A DNA stretch of 52,826 nucleotides from Planctomyces sp. (GCA_002702685.1 PABD01000034.1:1-52826), one strand, 5' to 3'. Positions 1 through 9,675 are shown, numbered from the stretch's first letter. Numbers and translations are program-made. The notes: generated from the sequence alone by a model not told the origin.

Positions 1-1035
1 AAACGTGAACGCGACCGCATCAACGCGGAAATTGAATCGCTGGAATCCGGGGAGACAGTATCGACGCACACTCCCACCGCCATTCGCGAACGATTTTCGG
101 ATGTGCTCTCCGATCTCAACTCATTGCAGGGTGACTTCCGCGCGGTTGAAGAGACCTTCAAACAGATCACGCTCGAAGTCCAGAAACAACAAGCCCGCTC
201 GTTCGATCCGCGCGGGAACATTCTCGGTTACGCGCTGGAGACGGAGGACCGGCTGAAGCAGGGGGACCAGGGGATCAGCTTTGACGCCTTTGTGCATCTG
301 CTTCTTTCTCAATCGCAGCAGGAAGAACTCGAAAAGCTGATCACGCGGCTGGATGACATGAACGAACTTGTCCAGCAGGACGAAGGCAAAGAACGCTTGC
401 GGGGAATGATTCATCATCTCTCGCGCGAAGCTAGCAAGGTGATGCAGACGCTGCGGCGGTTGAATGCGACATTAAAAAAATTACTGAGCACACGCGTGAG
501 CAAGACGCGGATGCGGATCGCCACGGTGTTGAACGACATTATCGAAGCAGCGCAGAATCAGGCAGAGCAACCGCCGGAAACCGGGCTCGAGTTGTTCGTA
601 GAACTCGACCTCAACAACGCGATGTCACGCACCTTCTGGCAGGGACCGATTGAATTTGATGAACTCGAACTGAGCGACGCGAACCCCGATGAAAGCGAAC
701 GTCAGCAGGCGTTCCAGCATCTCGCGGCGATGCAGCGTCTCGACTGGGAAATGATGCGTAAGAACATCGACAGCTTCGTCGATGTGAAAGACGAGACTAC
801 ACTTCCCGACCTCATCGAGCACTGCGGGCTGCAGAACGGATCGATCGAAGTCCTCGGTTACATCCAACTCGCGCATGACGATGGCCACGAAGTGGATGAA
901 TCGGTCACGGAACTGGTTCGCATCCCTACTCGCCACGGACTGCAGGAATTTGACATTCCGCGCGTCGTTTTTCTTTCCCGGAAAATCCGATCCATGAAAC
1001 TGATGTTAAACAACGGGGAGGGGAGCCATGAGTGA
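1..1035 (+). CDS. jetA: Wadjet-like JetA / DUF3375 protein, 5'-truncated by the window edge
   Basis: The frame of ORF 103..1035 is open back to base 1 (KRERDRINAEIESLESGETVSTHTPTAIRERF...), so the ATG at 103 is internal. It overlaps a DUF4194-like gene and then an SbcC/MukB-like ATPase, the JetABC order. Confidence 0.8.
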   Translation, partial: KRERDRINAEIESLESGETVSTHTPTAIRERFSDVLSDLNSLQGDFRAVEETFKQITLEVQKQQARSFDPRGNILGYALETEDRLKQGDQGISFDAFVHLLLSQSQQEELEKLITRLDDMNELVQQDEGKERLRGMIHHLSREASKVMQTLRRLNATLKKLLSTRVSKTRMRIATVLNDIIEAAQNQAEQPPETGLELFVELDLNNAMSRTFWQGPIEFDELELSDANPDESERQQAFQHLAAMQRLDWEMMRKNIDSFVDVKDETTLPDLIEHCGLQNGSIEVLGYIQLAHDDGHEVDESVTELVRIPTRHGLQEFDIPRVVFLSRKIRSMKLMLNNGEGSHE

Positions 1036-1615
1036 CTTTCCCGAATTTCGTGAGCGCGGTATTGCGGCGGCGCATCTCCTGCAGGGAGTGGTCGATGAAC
1101 GCGATACCGACACGTGGACTATTCTCCTCGGTAACGAATCTCATCTCCGTGATTATTTCTACGAGATCGGCCTGGTGCTGGTGATCGACCGGGAAGAGGG
1201 AATCGCGTTCCTGCGGCAGATGCACGACGACGAACGGACCGGCGGGTATGAACGCCTTCCCCGCATCTTCAAGAAGTCGGCACTTGGTTATCAGAGTTCG
1301 CTCCTGACGGTACTGCTGCGCGAGGAATACCGCCGGTTCGAAGAGGAAGATCTCGATAATGAGCGCTGCGTCGTCGATCTGGACGAAGTGCTCGCGCAGT
1401 GGAAATCGTTCTTTCCCGCAGACGAGGATGAATTCGCCCTCCGTAAGAAACTGGGGACGGCTTTCAATCAGCTCGAGCGGTTGAAGTTCGTCAGTCGTAT
1501 TAAATCCGAAACAGACAAATGGGAAGTGGAGAAACTTCTAAAGGCACGCGTCCCGCTGGAGGAATTGGAAACCCTGCGGAATCGTTTGTTAGCCCATCAG
1601 GCGGACAGGAAATAA
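1028..1615 (+). CDS. jetB: Wadjet-like JetB / DUF4194 (kleisin-associated MukE-like) protein
   Basis: 195-aa ORF overlapping the jetA end by 8 nt; operon position between a DUF3375-like protein and an SMC-like ATPase. Confidence 0.8.
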   Translation: MSDFPEFRERGIAAAHLLQGVVDERDTDTWTILLGNESHLRDYFYEIGLVLVIDREEGIAFLRQMHDDERTGGYERLPRIFKKSALGYQSSLLTVLLREEYRRFEEEDLDNERCVVDLDEVLAQWKSFFPADEDEFALRKKLGTAFNQLERLKFVSRIKSETDKWEVEKLLKARVPLEELETLRNRLLAHQADRK

Positions 1616-1620
1616 GTGGA

Positions 1621-4600
1621 ATGGAACATTTATTCGATATGCGCCCCGATCGCCCCGGTTACCGGTTGAAGCGACTCGAGGTGTTCAACTGGGGAACCTT
1701 CGACAGCAAACGGGGGAATGTCTACCGGTTCGAGCCCGACGGCCGCACCTCGCTCCTCGTGGGGCACAATGGTTCCGGCAAGTCGACCCTCGTGGACGCC
1801 GTGCTGACGCTGCTCGTTGACGGCAAAACCCGCAATTACAATGTCGCTGCGGGGGCGAACAAAACTGAGCGGACGACGAAAAGTTACCTGAAGGGGGCTT
1901 ACGATCGGACGACCGATGAATTCGCGCAGACGCGCACGAAGTACCTTCGTCCGGATGGCAATCACCTGACGGCGCTCTCCGCGGTGTTCGAGGATGAACA
2001 ACTGGGTAAGGCGTTCACGCTCACCCAGGTGTTGTATCTTCGCAATGATGGTTCGGACGATCGCGTGTATGGCATCGCCGATGCCCCGATGGAACTGAAA
2101 GAGGTGCTGCGTGGTGTCCATAAATCGGACCAGGTCCTTGAACGTTTGAAGGAGGTCGGCTACCAGACGACGCGGGGGTATGTTGACTATCACAACTGGC
2201 TCGTCAAACGGACCCACATGAAGTCCAAGGCGATCGAGATGTTCAATCAGACGGTGGCCGTCAAGAACATTCAGTCTCTCGATAAGTTCATCCGCGCGCA
2301 CATGCTCGAGTCGCACAACTGGGACGACAAGATCAATCAGCTGCTTAATCACTTTACGGATCTCCGGGTTGCCCACAACGAACTTCTCCGCGCGAAGCAC
2401 GCGCAGGAGTTACTGCTTCCCATTGAAGAACGGGGTGCCCGATACCACGAGAAACGGAATCTACTCGAAGAAGTTGATGCCCAGATTTCGGCGGCGGAAT
2501 CGTTTTACCCGCTGGTGCGACTGGAGATTCTGGAACCGGAACTGAAGCAGTTGCAATCGCAGCGCGAAATGGTCTCTGAGCAGACGAAGAGTCTGAAAAC
2601 TCAGTTGGGCCAGCTGCGGGAAACGAAACGGTCTTTGCAGAATGATCTCGACGGTGCCGGTGGTGCGCGTGTCAAAGAGATTCCGCAACTCATCCAGGCC
2701 GAACATCGCGTTCTCGAACAGAAACAGAAGACATTCCAGCGTTATTACACGCAGTTGCGATTGTGCGGTATTAACCAGTCCATCACCACCGTGAAACTGT
2801 TTTCGAACGTCCGCAGGAAATGTCTGTCACTGCAGGAAGAGAAGAACGCGGAACTTCAGAGCCTGTTCAACTTGTTGAGCGAACAGCGTCTGTTCCGTTC
2901 TCAGTTGGAACGGGATGTCGAAGCGGAGCAGTTGGAGTTGACCGCGCTGCGTCAGCGCCGAAGTAATGTCCCCGAGCGACTCATCACGATCCGCGACGAG
3001 ATCTGCCGCGCCCTGGAATTGAATGCGAAAGAGCTCCCGTTCGCCGCGGAGCTGATCGGAATTCAGGCGGGAGAAGAGTCCTGGACAGCGTCGATCGAAA
3101 TGGTGCTGCATTCATTCGCTTTAAGCCTGCTGGTTCCCGAGAAATATTACCGTCAGGTGCGGCAGTATGTCGAACATCATCGTCTCACCGATGCGTCGGG
3201 GAGAGGACAACGACTGGACTACCTCTGTGTCGGCCATCCCGCGCCCCCCAATGGCGACCGTCTGCACTCTCACTCGCTGCTCCATAAACTCGACTTCCGT
3301 ACGCGTCATCCGCTCGCCGCGTGGGTACGTGATGAAGTTCGCAGCCGATTTAATTTCATCTGTTGCGACGACATCGAGGAATTCAACAAGGTATCGCACC
3401 GGGCGATGACCCGGCACTGCCATATCAAATACAGTCCTGAACGTCATCAGAAGGATGATCGCGATCAGCGCACCAATCCGAGACACTTCGTGCTCGGGTG
3501 GGACAATGCCGACAAGAAACAATTACTGGCCGGGCATGTCGCCGCATTGGAAGAACAACTTGCCGCAGTGAATCGGCAACTTGAGGAAACTGAAGCCGAG
3601 ATTCAGCGACGACATCAACAGCAGCAGGCGGTGGAGACGATCCTGTCGATCACGGACTTCGATGAAATCGATGTCCAGCGACATGAACGGCAGGTGGAAC
3701 AACTTCGTTCGGAACAGGCCCGTCTCGAAGGGGCCAGCGACGTCGGTAAGGAACTCAAAAAGCGCCTGGCGCAAATTGAAAAAGAAGAGCATGAGCTCGA
3801 AACCAAACGGGACGAATCGCTGCAACAGGAGACGTTGCTCACCAGTCAGATCGATCAGGGGGAGCGGCTCATTCAGAACGATACTCTCTTACTGGATGAG
3901 CTCCGGTCCAGTGGTGATTTTGTAGTCCATGAAGCGTCGTTCGCGGCGCTGCGCAAGGCATTCGGCAAAGCCCCGAAAACGCTCGAGGAACTGCAGGAGC
4001 GACAGAGCAAGTGGCGTAAAAAACTACGGGTGAAGATTGACAAGCTGCGTGATCCGCTCGCGAACCTGGAAAGGAGTCTGTCCGCCGCCATGAGTGCTTA
4101 TCTGCGTGAATTCCCCGAAGACTCAGCCGATCTGGATGCTGGAATTCGCAGCCTCGACAGCTTTCTTGGCCTGCTGGACCGCGTCCGGGAGGAAGACCTT
4201 CCCCGATACGAACAGAAATTCAAGGAACGACTCAACGATCAGGTCACCAAAGAAGTCGCCTTTTTCAACACAGCCTTGCGGGAAGAAGAACGCCAGATTC
4301 GTACCCGCATCGACCAACTCAACAAGGCTCTCCGCGGTGTCGATTATTCGCGAGACTCGTTCATGCGGTTGATCGCGCAACCGGTGAATGATCGGGAGAT
4401 CGCCCAGTTCCGGAAGTCGATTGCCGAGTGCCTCGATGATCGCCTCAACCAGACGGAAGACGAATACGAACAGCGGTTCCTCAAAATACAGAAACTGATT
4501 GCGCAGCTGGAAGACAAGGAACGGAAACTGTGGCGCACAAAAGTGACCGACGTTCGCAACTGGTTCAATTTCGTCGCGGAGGAAATCGATCGTGGCACCG

Positions 4601-5028
4601 GGGAACTGCGTCGCTCTTATACGGGGAGCTCGGGACAATCGGGAGGAGAGAAAGCGAAGCTCGCGTTTACGATACTGGTGGCGGCGCTCGCCTATCAGTT
4701 CGACGTCGATCCCCATGGTGGCACCGCCGGCCGATTTCAGTTTGTGGTGATCGACGAGATGTTCTCCAAGGTGGATGATCAGAACGCGGAATATGCTCTC
4801 AAGCTGTTCCAGCAGTTCGGACTGCAGTTGCTGATTGTTGCTCCGCTGGACGCCAAAGCGCGCGTGACGGAATCGTACGTCGATCGTTACCTCCATGTCG
4901 TCAAAGACGAACGGACGAATCATTCGCAGCTCTACAGTATGACCGCCCGTGAATACGACGAAATCGTCCAGCAGATCGGCGGGAAACGCGCGATCGCAAA
5001 ATCGGAATCGGTGACGTCGGAAAGATAG
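1621..5028 (+). CDS. jetC: Wadjet-like JetC, SMC/MukB-like ATPase with coiled coils
   Basis: Walker A GHNGSGKST near the N-terminus, long coiled coil, signature SSGQSGGEKAKLAF and Walker B QFVVIDEMFSKVD. Start placed at 1621 (MEHLFDMRPDRPGYRLKRLEVFNWGTF) rather than 1519, which overlaps jetB. Confidence 0.88.
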   Translation: MEHLFDMRPDRPGYRLKRLEVFNWGTFDSKRGNVYRFEPDGRTSLLVGHNGSGKSTLVDAVLTLLVDGKTRNYNVAAGANKTERTTKSYLKGAYDRTTDEFAQTRTKYLRPDGNHLTALSAVFEDEQLGKAFTLTQVLYLRNDGSDDRVYGIADAPMELKEVLRGVHKSDQVLERLKEVGYQTTRGYVDYHNWLVKRTHMKSKAIEMFNQTVAVKNIQSLDKFIRAHMLESHNWDDKINQLLNHFTDLRVAHNELLRAKHAQELLLPIEERGARYHEKRNLLEEVDAQISAAESFYPLVRLEILEPELKQLQSQREMVSEQTKSLKTQLGQLRETKRSLQNDLDGAGGARVKEIPQLIQAEHRVLEQKQKTFQRYYTQLRLCGINQSITTVKLFSNVRRKCLSLQEEKNAELQSLFNLLSEQRLFRSQLERDVEAEQLELTALRQRRSNVPERLITIRDEICRALELNAKELPFAAELIGIQAGEESWTASIEMVLHSFALSLLVPEKYYRQVRQYVEHHRLTDASGRGQRLDYLCVGHPAPPNGDRLHSHSLLHKLDFRTRHPLAAWVRDEVRSRFNFICCDDIEEFNKVSHRAMTRHCHIKYSPERHQKDDRDQRTNPRHFVLGWDNADKKQLLAGHVAALEEQLAAVNRQLEETEAEIQRRHQQQQAVETILSITDFDEIDVQRHERQVEQLRSEQARLEGASDVGKELKKRLAQIEKEEHELETKRDESLQQETLLTSQIDQGERLIQNDTLLLDELRSSGDFVVHEASFAALRKAFGKAPKTLEELQERQSKWRKKLRVKIDKLRDPLANLERSLSAAMSAYLREFPEDSADLDAGIRSLDSFLGLLDRVREEDLPRYEQKFKERLNDQVTKEVAFFNTALREEERQIRTRIDQLNKALRGVDYSRDSFMRLIAQPVNDREIAQFRKSIAECLDDRLNQTEDEYEQRFLKIQKLIAQLEDKERKLWRTKVTDVRNWFNFVAEEIDRGTGELRRSYTGSSGQSGGEKAKLAFTILVAALAYQFDVDPHGGTAGRFQFVVIDEMFSKVDDQNAEYALKLFQQFGLQLLIVAPLDAKARVTESYVDRYLHVVKDERTNHSQLYSMTAREYDEIVQQIGGKRAIAKSESVTSER

Positions 5029-5031
5029 CCG

Positions 5032-5073
5032 TAAAAGAAAAGCCCGGACAACTCTTCCAAGTGTGTGCGGGCT
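5032..5073 (-). terminator. Putative rho-independent terminator at the end of the ECF42-linked operon
   Basis: On the minus strand: AGCCCG...CGGGCT stem followed by TTTTCTTTT; lies between the ends of convergent genes jetC (+) and the DUF1579-like gene (-). Confidence 0.55.
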
Positions 5074-5104
5074 GATGGACGCTTTGACTGATTCCGCGAG
5101 GCGA

Positions 5105-5656
5105 TTACTTTTTGTCCCGAGTCATCTCGCCGGTCATGAAGGTGATCCATTTTCCATCGTCACCCATCACTTCGGATGTCGCGATAATCTTGTTGTCCGA
5201 TTTGAATTCATAGCTGTCCCGGTACTGGGACTTTTCGCCCGGGACGAAGAACGAGGGGCCTTCCGCGACGAGGGACAGCTTGTTGGTGGATGCGTCGTAC
5301 GTGCCTTCGTACTTCCACATGTGGTTCATCATGGTGTCGACCCACGTGCCGACGTATTTCTGTTTCTCCGCGTCGTAACCAATCGTCTGCAGGCCGTGGA
5401 ATTCCATGCCGACGGAAGTTCCCTCCAGTTTGTTGACGACCCAGAAGTCGCCCAGCATGTGCGAGCTCATTTTGCCCTTGCATTCGGTCGAAGGTTGATC
5501 GGGCGTTCCGATCGTTTTGCCGACGCTGGTCCAGTCGCCAGTGAATTTCTGCAGCAGCGCATGTTCTTCCAGTACAGGGGAGGGCTGCGGTTCCTGTGCC
5601 TGGCCACAGAGCGACATGAGTGACAGGCAAAGCAGGGTGTAGAGAACGCGTTTCAT
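5105..5656 (-). CDS. DUF1579-like secreted protein
   Basis: Signal peptide MKRVLYTLLCLSLMSLCGQAQ, followed by KFTGDWTSVGKTIG...GKMSSHMLGDFWVVNKLEGTSVGMEFHGLQTIGYD, typical of DUF1579. Confidence 0.8.
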   Translation of the reverse strand: MKRVLYTLLCLSLMSLCGQAQEPQPSPVLEEHALLQKFTGDWTSVGKTIGTPDQPSTECKGKMSSHMLGDFWVVNKLEGTSVGMEFHGLQTIGYDAEKQKYVGTWVDTMMNHMWKYEGTYDASTNKLSLVAEGPSFFVPGEKSQYRDSYEFKSDNKIIATSEVMGDDGKWITFMTGEMTRDKK

Positions 5657-5661
5657 GATGC

Positions 5662-6069
5662 TTAATCCTCGTGGATGCGAATGGGGGTATCGGGTGATTG
5701 AAACACAAAACGAAAGACGCGACGATCACGCAGGCCAAGCGCGATCCAGGCAACGATGCCGACAATAACAGGGGTCAGGGTGGAACTGATCGGATCCTCG
5801 ATGCGAAGGTGAGTGGCCACGGCGCCGCCGAGGTAACCGATCAACAGCAAGCCACCCAGCACGGCCGTGCGCGGGATCAGGTACAGGATGGTAGCCGTCA
5901 CTTCAAGGATGCCGACGTAGAACATCACATCGGCTTCCCAGCCGAGTTTGGCGAACATCTTCTCCTTGCCTTCGAAGTCGTAGAATAACTTGCCACTCGC
6001 GCTGATACCGATCAGCATTGCGGCAAGTAAGCCACTGAGGATCCAACCGATAATCTTCAACTTCGACAT
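5662..6069 (-). CDS. DoxX-like membrane protein
   Basis: About four hydrophobic segments, ASGKLFYDFEGKEKMFAKLGW motif; 5 nt upstream of the DUF1579-like gene. Confidence 0.75.
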   Translation of the reverse strand: MSKLKIIGWILSGLLAAMLIGISASGKLFYDFEGKEKMFAKLGWEADVMFYVGILEVTATILYLIPRTAVLGGLLLIGYLGGAVATHLRIEDPISSTLTPVIVGIVAWIALGLRDRRVFRFVFQSPDTPIRIHED

Positions 6070-6119
6070 AGTTCTGGTTCCGAAAATAACTGGGAAGTGA
6101 CCCTGCTACAGGATGATGC

Positions 6120-6479
6120 TCACTGTTGAGTTTCGACTTCGGGTAACGGGCAGAGGGGGCGGATTTCTACGGTCCCTATTTTAGCCGGAGGGATACGCCC
6201 GGCAATCTCGATCGCCTCATCGAGGTTCTCGACGTCAATGATGTAGTAACCGCCGAGTTGTTCCGTCGTTTCCGCGAAAGGTCCGTCAGTGACTTGGCGA
6301 TTTCCATTACGAACACGGACACTCGTCGCGGTCGTGACCGGATGCAGCGGGCTGGAGGCAATCCATTTTCCCTGCTGGTCGAGTTCCTCGCAGATCGCCA
6401 TTGAATCCAGCATACACTGGTGACGTTCCTCTTCGGTCCAGCCCTCTTCGGCACCATACACTAATAACATATATTTCAT
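6120..6479 (-). CDS. YCII-related / DGPF-domain protein
   Basis: MKYMLLVYGAEEGWTEEE start and VTDGPFAETTEQLGGYYIIDVENLDEAIEIAGRIP motif. Confidence 0.88.
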   Translation of the reverse strand: MKYMLLVYGAEEGWTEEERHQCMLDSMAICEELDQQGKWIASSPLHPVTTATSVRVRNGNRQVTDGPFAETTEQLGGYYIIDVENLDEAIEIAGRIPPAKIGTVEIRPLCPLPEVETQQ

Positions 6480-6561
6480 ATTACCGATCCTGTTTTCAGT
6501 AGGAAAAAGGCGAAGTAGTTCTGGACGAACCGTCCAACTTCACGGCGTCCGTTCGCGCTGA

Positions 6562-7044
6562 TCAGTAGACCTGGCTCCAGTCGGGCGCGTCGAGTTTCTC
6601 GGCGTCTTTAATATGCCAGGCGGTGTTGTCGAGCGGATTGAACGGAATGGAGACATGTTCGTGCACGACTTTCCATTCCCCGTTGATCTTGTGGTAGCCG
6701 ACCGTGATCCGCATCCAGGTATTGCCGCAGGGGTGATTCGGGTCATCGGGGATGAACCGGTGCAGTCCGAAGGCGAAGGCGACATCGCCATTGACATGAA
6801 TCTTGAGATCGCGATGTTCGGTCGTGAACGATTCCGGGAAGTGCGGCAGGCAGTTGGACCAGATTTCACGAATAGCCGCGGGACCCACAGTTTTATAGGG
6901 TGGAATCGCGTCGTAGAGCACAGCGTGGTCGGCATAGTCTGCCGTGAGGCCGGCGACATCTTTGGCTTCCAAGGCGGTTGACCAGCGGGAGATGAGTTCC
7001 CGAATCGCGGCTTCGTCCGCGGCGTTGTTTTTGTATGTTGTCAT
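6562..7044 (-). CDS. SnoaL-like / NTF2-fold (SgcJ/EcaC-type) protein
   Basis: AAIRELISRWSTALEAKDVAGLTADYADHAVLYDAIPPYKTVG..., NTF2-like pattern. Confidence 0.8.
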   Translation of the reverse strand: MTTYKNNAADEAAIRELISRWSTALEAKDVAGLTADYADHAVLYDAIPPYKTVGPAAIREIWSNCLPHFPESFTTEHRDLKIHVNGDVAFAFGLHRFIPDDPNHPCGNTWMRITVGYHKINGEWKVVHEHVSIPFNPLDNTAWHIKDAEKLDAPDWSQVY

Positions 7045-7107
7045 GAGAGTATTTCCAATCCAGGTGTGTTTCGAATTGAGTTTGAAGGACGATATGGCGC
7101 GATCGCC

Positions 7108-7944
7108 TTACTGGGGTTGTTCCCCCGGAACCATCACCATCCAGCCGACGCCGAACTTGTCGGTGAGCTGGCCGTAGCAGGGGGAGAAGAATGTTTTTCC
7201 AAGTGGCATCATGATATTGCCTCCCGCGGCGAGGGCCTCGAAGGCCCGACGGGCTTCGTCTTCCGTCTGGACGGTGAGCGCGAGTTGAAAGCCAGAGAAG
7301 TTGCTCTTGTCGTCGCAACCGTCGGAGGCATAGACCGTCATTTGGCCGATCTTCATTTCGCCATGCATGATCTTGTTTTCGAAACCGTGCTGCAGCATCC
7401 CTTCCGGGGGCGAATCGGGAGCTTCGTTGAATCGCATCGTAAAGCCAATGGTCGCGCCGATCGCTTCCTCATAGAACGCGAATGCTTCCTCGCAGCGACC
7501 GGAGAAGAAGAGGTAGGGTGTTACGGTCGCGGATTGCAGTTTGATTTTGTTGGCCAGTTCCGTCTCCCGTTCGCGAAGTTCGGGCGTCATTTCGTCACCG
7601 AAGTCTTCCATTTCGAAAACAGGACGGAGTTCCAGTTCTCCCTCCTGGAACGGGCTCTTCTTGATCCACTCGACGGCGTCTTCCAGCGAATCGACCTGCC
7701 ACATCCAGTAACCGGCGAGCAGTTCCTTCGTTTCGGCGAAGGGGCCATCGATGACCTCGCGGATTTTGCCATTGAACGCGACCCGTTTGGCTTTGGAGGT
7801 CGGGTGCAGGCCGTCGCCGGCAAGCATGACACCCGCTTTGACGAGTTCCTCGTTATACTTGCCCATTTCGGTAAGCAGCTCCGTGCTCGGCATCTGTCCC
7901 GCTTCGGAATCTTTGTTCGCTTTGACTAAAACCATGACTTTCAT
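7108..7944 (-). CDS. Two-domain protein: N-terminal YCII/DGPF + C-terminal PhnB-like VOC (glyoxalase-fold) domain
   Basis: N-terminal MKVMVLVKANKDSEAG...VIDGPFAETKELLAGYWMWQVDSLEDAVEWI; C-terminal VTPYLFFSGRCEEAFAFYEEAIGATIGFTMRFNEAP...YGQLTDKFGVGWMV. Confidence 0.85.
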   Translation of the reverse strand: MKVMVLVKANKDSEAGQMPSTELLTEMGKYNEELVKAGVMLAGDGLHPTSKAKRVAFNGKIREVIDGPFAETKELLAGYWMWQVDSLEDAVEWIKKSPFQEGELELRPVFEMEDFGDEMTPELRERETELANKIKLQSATVTPYLFFSGRCEEAFAFYEEAIGATIGFTMRFNEAPDSPPEGMLQHGFENKIMHGEMKIGQMTVYASDGCDDKSNFSGFQLALTVQTEDEARRAFEALAAGGNIMMPLGKTFFSPCYGQLTDKFGVGWMVMVPGEQPQ

Positions 7945-8030
7945 CGTCTCGGCTCCTGAAGGCTCGAATTGACTGGTGAGTATTCCCGGGGATGTTTTTC
8001 AGCGGCTGGCTGGCCGTGTTCTGTGAGTTA

Positions 8031-8057
8031 GTCGAATGAGCCTCCTGCAGATCGACA
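8031..8057 (-). promoter_or_regulatory. Candidate ECF42-type promoter (-35 TGTCGA, 17-nt spacer, -10 CGAC)
   Basis: Minus strand reads TGTCGA-TCTGCAGGAGGCTCATT-CGAC, 87 nt upstream of the first gene of the YCII/DGPF operon. The motif resembles what I recall as the ECF42 consensus (TGTCGA / CGA[T/C]C-like); not statistically tested. Confidence 0.55.
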
Positions 8058-8150
8058 ATGAGACGACAAACTTTCTGAATTAAATTCGAAGACGGTACAG
8101 CGTTCCCGTTAAGCCATTGTCATCAAACTGGATAAGGTGACGGACCAAAT

Positions 8151-9401
8151 TTACGAGTCTGCTTTCAGTTCCCGCAGTTTGGCGGTCAGAAACCGGCGTT
8201 CCGGTTCCTGCCGGGCGAGTTCCAAGGCCCGTGTGAAGGCCAGCCGGGCCTGTTCGTGATCTCCCATTCTTCTCAAGAGCTCGCCCCGGGCGGAGTGCGC
8301 GAGGTGATAGTCGAGGAGCTCTCCCCGATCCAGGATCTCCTCGATCAGTCGGACCCCGCTGGCCTCTCCGTCCCGCATGGCGATGGCGACGGCCCGGTTG
8401 AGTTCGACAATCGGTGAACCTCCCGCCTGCAGCAGCACGTCGTACAGGCCGACGATATCGTTCCAGTCGGTCTCTTCGGGGCGGGCGGCCTCGGCATGCA
8501 CCGCCGAGATTGCCGCCTGAATGGTATAGGGGCCGACATTCCCCGCGGCGAACGCGCGTTGAACCAGTTGCTGACCCTCGCGGATCAATTCACGATTCCA
8601 GCGGCTGCGATCCTGATCTTCAAGCAGGATGATGTCCCCCTCCGGTGAAAGCCGCGCGGCGCGCCGGGACTCATGCAGCAACATGAGCGCGAGCAGTCCC
8701 ATCACTTCGGGGTCGGGGAGGAGTTCCAGCATCAGACGTCCGAGACGGATGGCTTCGTTCGACAGGTCGGGACGGGTATGCGTGGTGCCGGTTGACGCGG
8801 AGTACCCTTCGTTGAAGACGAGATAGATGACTGCCAGAACCGCATCGATACGCTCGGGCAAGTCCGCTTCGGACGGGATCACGTAGGGAATACCGGCGTC
8901 GCGAATTTTCGCTTTGCCCCGCACAATCCGTTGGGCCATCGCGGCGGGGGCTGTCAGGAAGGCGCTCGCAATTTCTTCCGTGGTCAGTCCGCAGACCTCG
9001 CGTAGCGTTAGCGGGACCTGCACCTTCGGGTCGATCGCCGGGTGACAACAGGTGAAAATCAAACGGAGCTGGTCGTCTTTGATCTGCCGTTCGGCAAGAT
9101 CGGCGTTATGGTCGGCGATGGCTTCGACGCGCGCGGCGATAGCGGGTTGCATCTTCTGGAAACTTGCGCGGCGTCGGACCAGGTCGACCGCTTTGAATCG
9201 ACCTGTGGAGACGAGCCACGCCCGCGGGTTATCGGGGATGCCCTCGTGTTGCCACTGTTCCGCCGCGGCAGTGAAGGCTTCCTGCAATGCTTCCTCAGCG
9301 AGATCGAAATCCCCCAGTAACCGGATTAACGTCGCCAGGACCCGCCGCGATTCCTGTTGGTACAGGCGCGTCATGCGATCTTCGAGTGGCGGCGCGGGCA
9401 T
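8151..9401 (-). CDS. ECF42-type RNA polymerase sigma factor with long C-terminal (DUF6596/TPR-like) extension
   Basis: Sigma2/sigma4-like N-terminus (MTRLYQQESRRVLATLIRLLGDFDLAEEALQEAFTAAAEQW...LTLREVCGLTTEEIASAFL), then IDAVLAVIYLVFNEGYSASTG and a C-terminal helical extension; adjacent to DGPF genes. Start assigned to MPAPPLEDRM at 9401. Confidence 0.85.
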   Translation of the reverse strand: MPAPPLEDRMTRLYQQESRRVLATLIRLLGDFDLAEEALQEAFTAAAEQWQHEGIPDNPRAWLVSTGRFKAVDLVRRRASFQKMQPAIAARVEAIADHNADLAERQIKDDQLRLIFTCCHPAIDPKVQVPLTLREVCGLTTEEIASAFLTAPAAMAQRIVRGKAKIRDAGIPYVIPSEADLPERIDAVLAVIYLVFNEGYSASTGTTHTRPDLSNEAIRLGRLMLELLPDPEVMGLLALMLLHESRRAARLSPEGDIILLEDQDRSRWNRELIREGQQLVQRAFAAGNVGPYTIQAAISAVHAEAARPEETDWNDIVGLYDVLLQAGGSPIVELNRAVAIAMRDGEASGVRLIEEILDRGELLDYHLAHSARGELLRRMGDHEQARLAFTRALELARQEPERRFLTAKLRELKADS

Positions 9402-9675
9402 AGCAGGCAAAGTCCGGGAGGCGCGATTTGGAAAATTGTTGACCAGAATCCCGATGTTGGAAAAAACTGACCATGTTCCCATTATTCAATACGGCCTGAT
9501 ATTCCGTCAAACGCCGAATGACGAGGATCAGATAAGAATCGGAGGTGTTTTCCGCTCTTCGATTGGGCTACAATCAGAGGACCCTCTCCTGCTTTTTTTG
9601 ACATGACCAAATTCCGATTCGGGCCCTCACTGATATCGCCCGGATTTCATTTCGCTTGAGGACAAGTCCCCGCCG

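Noticed and set aside
1630-2400. 256-aa minus-strand ORF antisense to jetC (also 4123-4923)
   Set aside because: Shadow ORF of a clear SMC-type coding sequence; no recognisable domain.
7066-7929. 287-aa plus-strand ORF
   Set aside because: Antisense to the well-supported YCII/VOC fusion; composition typical of a shadow frame.
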